Source of the DNA: Azophilus sp026709365
Lineage (GTDB): Bacteria > Pseudomonadota > Gammaproteobacteria > Pseudomonadales > Azotimanducaceae
DNA length: 64,000 nt
Direction of reading: 5' to 3'
NCBI GenBank assembly: GCA_965200175.1
Contig: OZ241345.1
Span: 3,286,001-3,350,000 of the forward strand
Below, piece by piece: positions 60,747 through 64,000 of this stretch; the stretch's first letter is position 1; each line of letters opens with the position of its first letter. Below the pieces are notes generated by a model. It searched no databases. It was given only the letters and a program-made list of their open reading frames with translations, and was not told the origin of the DNA. Position numbers and translations under genes: made by a program.

Positions 60747-62492
60747 TCAGGCGCGAATCACTCGCCCCGGCCGGGCACCCGTGTCCTCGTCGTTTTCACG
60801 GGTCTTGACGCCGGAGACGAAGGTGCTGACGTAGCCCTCGGCGGATTGCAGGATGCGGCTGCCGCCCGCCGGCAGGTCGTAGCGCACCTCAAGCCTGCCC
60901 AAGCTGAGGCGATCCAAGTCGATCAGGTTGATGTCGGCCTTCAAGCCGGCGCGCAGGGCGCCCCGGTCGTGCAGGCCGAACAGATCAGCGTTGGTCTGGG
61001 TTTGCTTGCGCACCATCAGTTCGATGGGGAAGCGCTTGCCCTTGCTGCGGTCCCGCACCCAATGGGTGAGCTGGTAGGTCGGCCCCACCGCGTCGAAGAT
61101 CAGGTTGACGTGGGCACCGGCGTCGGACAGGCCGATGGTGGTGTCGGGGTGGGCGATCATCTCCTCCATGACGCTGAAGGTGCCGTCCACGAAGTTCGCC
61201 CCCAGCAGAATGGCGAATTGGTCGCCGTTGCCGGCGGTGAGGTAGTCGTACATGTGCTCGGCCACTTCCTGGCCCGCTGCCGTGGCCCGGGCGGCCATGT
61301 TATCGGCGGGCTCCGGTTCGTAGTTGATGGGCAGCTCGATGGGAAACATCATCGGCGCCGCCATGGCCAGCAGTCCGTAGATGTTGGCCATCGAACCGGC
61401 CTGGTCCGGCGGCACGTCGTCGTCGGCAAGAATCGCCGCCCTGACGGCCGGCTTTCGCATCTCCGCCAAGCGCCGCTCAAGCGGCAGGTCGGCCAGCTTA
61501 AGGTAGGTCCGGCGCCGCATGAACATGTGATAGGACTGCAGGCTGGTGACGAAGCCGATGGGCCGTGAGGCGATCTGCGGCCGGATGCGCAGGCCCTCGG
61601 CGTTGGCCTGCTCCACGATTTGCAGGCAGTTGCGCCACTGGTCGGGCCGGTTGCCGTTCTGGACCAAGGTGAAGGTGCAGGGGCGCCCGCTTGCCCTGGC
61701 CACCTCCGCAAACAACGCCACCTCCTGTTCGGTGGTCCACTGCTCCGGCCCGGCCATATCGCCCACCACGCCGGCGGGCACGGCCTGAAAGACGCCCTTG
61801 CCAGCGGCCTTGATGGCTTGGCCGATGGCCAGCAGTTCGGCTTTTTCGGCGAAGGTGCCGGGGATGGGCTCGCCGTGTACCGACCGATGACCGACGGTGC
61901 GCGAGGTGGAGAACCCCAGGGCACCCGCCTTCAGGCCATCCCGCACGATGCGGCACATGGCTTCGAGGTCATCGGCGGTGGCGTCCTCGTGGCGCAGCGC
62001 CCGCTCGCCCATCACGTAGTTGCGCACGGCGCTGTGCGGCACCTGAGCGCCCACATCCAAGGCGTAGGCGCGGCTTTCGAGATAGTCGATGTACTCCGGG
62101 AAGCTCTCCCAGTTGCCCCACTCAATGCCTTCATGCAGGGCGGTGCCGGGGATGTCCTCAACGCCTTCCATCAATTCCACCAAGCGCTGCTCGCCGCCCG
62201 GCGGGCAGGGCGCGAACCCCACCCCGCAATTGCCCATGACGACGCTGGTGACGCCGTGGCTGAACGAGGGATCCAGGGTGTCGTCCCAACTGACCTGGCC
62301 GTCGTAATGGGTGTGGACGTCGATCCATCCCGGCGTGGCATAGGCGCCGTCGGCGTTGATGGTCTCCTTGGCCCGCCCATCCACCGCGCCGACCGCGGTG
62401 ATGCGGCCGTCCTGAATGGCGATGTCGCCCGCATAGGGCCGGTTGCCGCTGCCATCGACGATGGTGGCGTTCCTAATCAGGGTGTCATGCAT
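60747..62492 (-). CDS. N-acyl-D-amino-acid deacylase-family amidohydrolase
   Basis: A 581-residue metal-dependent hydrolase. MHDTLIRNATIVDGSGNRPY opens the composite domain, PGWIDVHTHYDGQVSWD supplies metal ligands, GNCGVGFAPC is the bridging-Cys region typical of D-aminoacylases, and SDAGAHVNL provides the catalytic Asp. It ends with the LGRLEVRYDLPAGGSRILQ segment and a beta tail. The exact substrate (D-amino acid, dihydropyrimidine or lactone) is not clear. ATG 62492 is preferred over an upstream extension that has no homology. Confidence 0.9.
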   Translation of the reverse strand: MHDTLIRNATIVDGSGNRPYAGDIAIQDGRITAVGAVDGRAKETINADGAYATPGWIDVHTHYDGQVSWDDTLDPSFSHGVTSVVMGNCGVGFAPCPPGGEQRLVELMEGVEDIPGTALHEGIEWGNWESFPEYIDYLESRAYALDVGAQVPHSAVRNYVMGERALRHEDATADDLEAMCRIVRDGLKAGALGFSTSRTVGHRSVHGEPIPGTFAEKAELLAIGQAIKAAGKGVFQAVPAGVVGDMAGPEQWTTEQEVALFAEVARASGRPCTFTLVQNGNRPDQWRNCLQIVEQANAEGLRIRPQIASRPIGFVTSLQSYHMFMRRRTYLKLADLPLERRLAEMRKPAVRAAILADDDVPPDQAGSMANIYGLLAMAAPMMFPIELPINYEPEPADNMAARATAAGQEVAEHMYDYLTAGNGDQFAILLGANFVDGTFSVMEEMIAHPDTTIGLSDAGAHVNLIFDAVGPTYQLTHWVRDRSKGKRFPIELMVRKQTQTNADLFGLHDRGALRAGLKADINLIDLDRLSLGRLEVRYDLPAGGSRILQSAEGYVSTFVSGVKTRENDEDTGARPGRVIRA

Positions 62493-62643
62493 GTGCCTTT
62501 GCCTAGTTGCCGCATTGGAGCCGCATCTTAACCCGGTTGCGGGCCGTTGGCAGTGGCTCAGTTTGACTTTGGCGGGAATGCTCGGGAGAGTGGGCATTCC
62601 TCGCAAGCGTTCGACTGATCGAAAAATCAACTCTGGTTTACGT

Positions 62644-64000
62644 TCAGTCCCCCAACCGGCGCAGTGCCGACACCGTCAGGAACTTGTTGTACAGGCTTGG
62701 ATCGTTGACCCGCATGCGGTAGCCGCCGGAGATCTCCCGGACCTGCTCCAGGCGGGTCATGCGGTTGGTCTGCACGTTGAAGGCGTGTACGCGGGTCCAG
62801 GACCAGTAGGGGCGGGTGCCGTCGAGCACCTGCTGGCCGCCGATGTCGTAGAGCGAGAAGGCGCCGTCAAACGACTTGAAGATCTCGCCCCGCCGGTCGA
62901 ATGACACCATGGTGAGCGGCGTCAAGGTGCGGGCATCGAACCAGACCCGCTTCCTGCTCACCGGCGCTCGGGGGTAGCGGATGGGCTCCGCCTCTACCAC
63001 GATGGCTTCCGGCACCAGTTGCGCCTCGGTGTTCCAGAAGGTCAGGCCTTTGGCGCCGCCGTGGGTGCCGTGGCGCCAGTTGGGGTGGGCGGGGTTCCAG
63101 GAGTCGGCGACGGGGGCGAGGTAGGGGCCTCGGTGGACGATGCGGTAGTTGCCCCAAGTGAGAAAGGGGTCGCCGGCCGCCCAGGCATCGGACAGGTAGA
63201 GGGTGTTGCCGGTGATCAGCGGCTCGAAGCGCTGGTTGGTGGGGAAGCGCCGCACCCGCTTGAAGGCGGGCAGGTAGCCGTACAGATCGGGAAACTGGTT
63301 CTGGTCGTAGGGCCAGATGTTCAGGAAGGAGGTGCCGCGAACGTCCTTGGGGGTGACGAACAGAATGGTCTGGTAGCGCAGCTTGTCCTCGTGGCCCGGC
63401 TGGTAGGGCTTCGGGTCGAGGGTGATGCGGGCCACGGGCTGATGCTCCACCCACACCGCCTCGTACTCGTAGGCCACCCGTCCCTTGGGATCAAGGTCCT
63501 TTTCCTCCACCGCGTACAGGGACACGTCATGGCGCCCCCAGCTCAGGGTGGCGGCGGCGAACACCTCCACCCCGGACTTGGGATCGGGAAACGGGTTGCC
63601 GCCAATCCAGGGCTTGCCGGCCTCGGTGACCACGTTGCCGGTGGCGTCGAAGCGGGCTCGGCCGGCGTTGCGCAGCGTCGCCTCAATGTAGTCGTGGGGA
63701 TTGAGCCGATACAGATCGCGGGTTTGCGGCACGATGTTCAGTTCCCGGCCGAGCTGGGCAATCTGCATGGCCTGTATGGGATCGAGCAGGTCCTGGACCA
63801 AGGCCACGTTGTCGGCGGTCACCTTTTGCCCCTCGCTGATCCGCCCGCCGGTGTAGGCATCCAAGGACAGCAGCTCATCAGGGTAGGCGGCGGTGTGCTC
63901 GCCGGTGGCGGCCAAGGTCGGCCACAGCGGCTTGAGAACCCCGGTGGCCAGCGCGCCCTGGGCCATGGCCTTGACGAAGTGACGGCGGGAGTAGTCTTTG
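62644..64000 (-). CDS. DUF1329 exported protein, N-terminal end outside window
   Basis: About 452 residues are visible and the gene continues past the right edge. The first visible residues KDYSRRHFVKAMAQGALATG look like a twin-arginine signal, so only a few residues are missing; an internal ATG at 63966 is not the real start. DUF1329 features: GRISEGQKVTADN, LNIVPQTRDLYRLNPHDY, QTILFVTPKDVRGTSFLNIW, and the C-terminal MRVNDPSLYNKFLTVSALRRLGD. The family is an LolA/LolB-like outer-membrane protein-sorting fold often near RND exporters. It precedes the deacylase gene on the same strand. Confidence 0.86.
   Translation of the reverse strand, partial: KDYSRRHFVKAMAQGALATGVLKPLWPTLAATGEHTAAYPDELLSLDAYTGGRISEGQKVTADNVALVQDLLDPIQAMQIAQLGRELNIVPQTRDLYRLNPHDYIEATLRNAGRARFDATGNVVTEAGKPWIGGNPFPDPKSGVEVFAAATLSWGRHDVSLYAVEEKDLDPKGRVAYEYEAVWVEHQPVARITLDPKPYQPGHEDKLRYQTILFVTPKDVRGTSFLNIWPYDQNQFPDLYGYLPAFKRVRRFPTNQRFEPLITGNTLYLSDAWAAGDPFLTWGNYRIVHRGPYLAPVADSWNPAHPNWRHGTHGGAKGLTFWNTEAQLVPEAIVVEAEPIRYPRAPVSRKRVWFDARTLTPLTMVSFDRRGEIFKSFDGAFSLYDIGGQQVLDGTRPYWSWTRVHAFNVQTNRMTRLEQVREISGGYRMRVNDPSLYNKFLTVSALRRLGD

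Overview
The window is high-GC DNA, probably from a gammaproteobacterium. The evidence is gene order: hrcA-grpE-dnaK-dnaJ-dapB and carA on the minus strand, and recN-bamE-rnfH-ratA-smpB, are both classic gammaproteobacterial arrangements. A CYP153-like P450, an epoxide hydrolase and DUF1329/DUF5916 outer-surface proteins would fit an aerobic, perhaps marine, heterotroph. No tRNA, rRNA, tmRNA or CRISPR array was seen.

Layout. 0-25.6 kb is mostly core genome: the start of carA, a plus-strand block of envelope and redox genes (metallophosphoesterase, membrane glycosyltransferase-like protein, glutaredoxin, outer-membrane barrel, GT2, DUF547, TVP38), then dapB, the heat-shock operon, recN, bamE, rnfH/ratA, a sodium symporter, smpB, P450, peroxiredoxin, DUF5916 and epoxide hydrolase. 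52.8-64 kb is again ordinary chromosome: PD40 amidohydrolase, Tat-exported flavoprotein-like protein, EthD protein, class I fumarase, azoreductase, N-acyl-D-amino-acid deacylase and DUF1329.

25.8-52.3 kb is a defence island in nested layers. The outer layer is DISARM-like: a SNF2 helicase, an AIPR protein with a nuclease-like N-terminus, a large Eco57I-type adenine methyltransferase interrupted at an A9 tract, a 2100-residue DUF1998 helicase with a nuclease-like tail, a small protein sharing that helicase's C-terminal tail, and a UvrD helicase with a RelE-like N-terminus. Nested inside, in lower-GC DNA, is a tightly overlapping operon encoding an acyl-carrier-like protein, an XRE regulator, an ImmA/IrrE protease, a thymidylate-synthase-like protein whose reading frame shifts at a U6G slippery heptamer, and a two-domain MazG protein. 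It converges on a gene resembling the helical domain of 5-hydroxymethyl-dU DNA kinases. This looks like a nucleotide/DNA-base hypermodification system and is the most novel item. Next to it lie a HEPN/TPR pair, a decayed Uma2 gene and an AbrB/PIN toxin-antitoxin pair.

Intergenic regions carry two dispersed palindrome families (GGAGTTTCGC-loop-GCGAAACTCC and CGAGGGC-N5-GCCCTCG) and two remnants of an insertion element with AGGGARCCTCTGATCAAG ends. Functional names come from motif recognition and remembered family features. No database search was possible.
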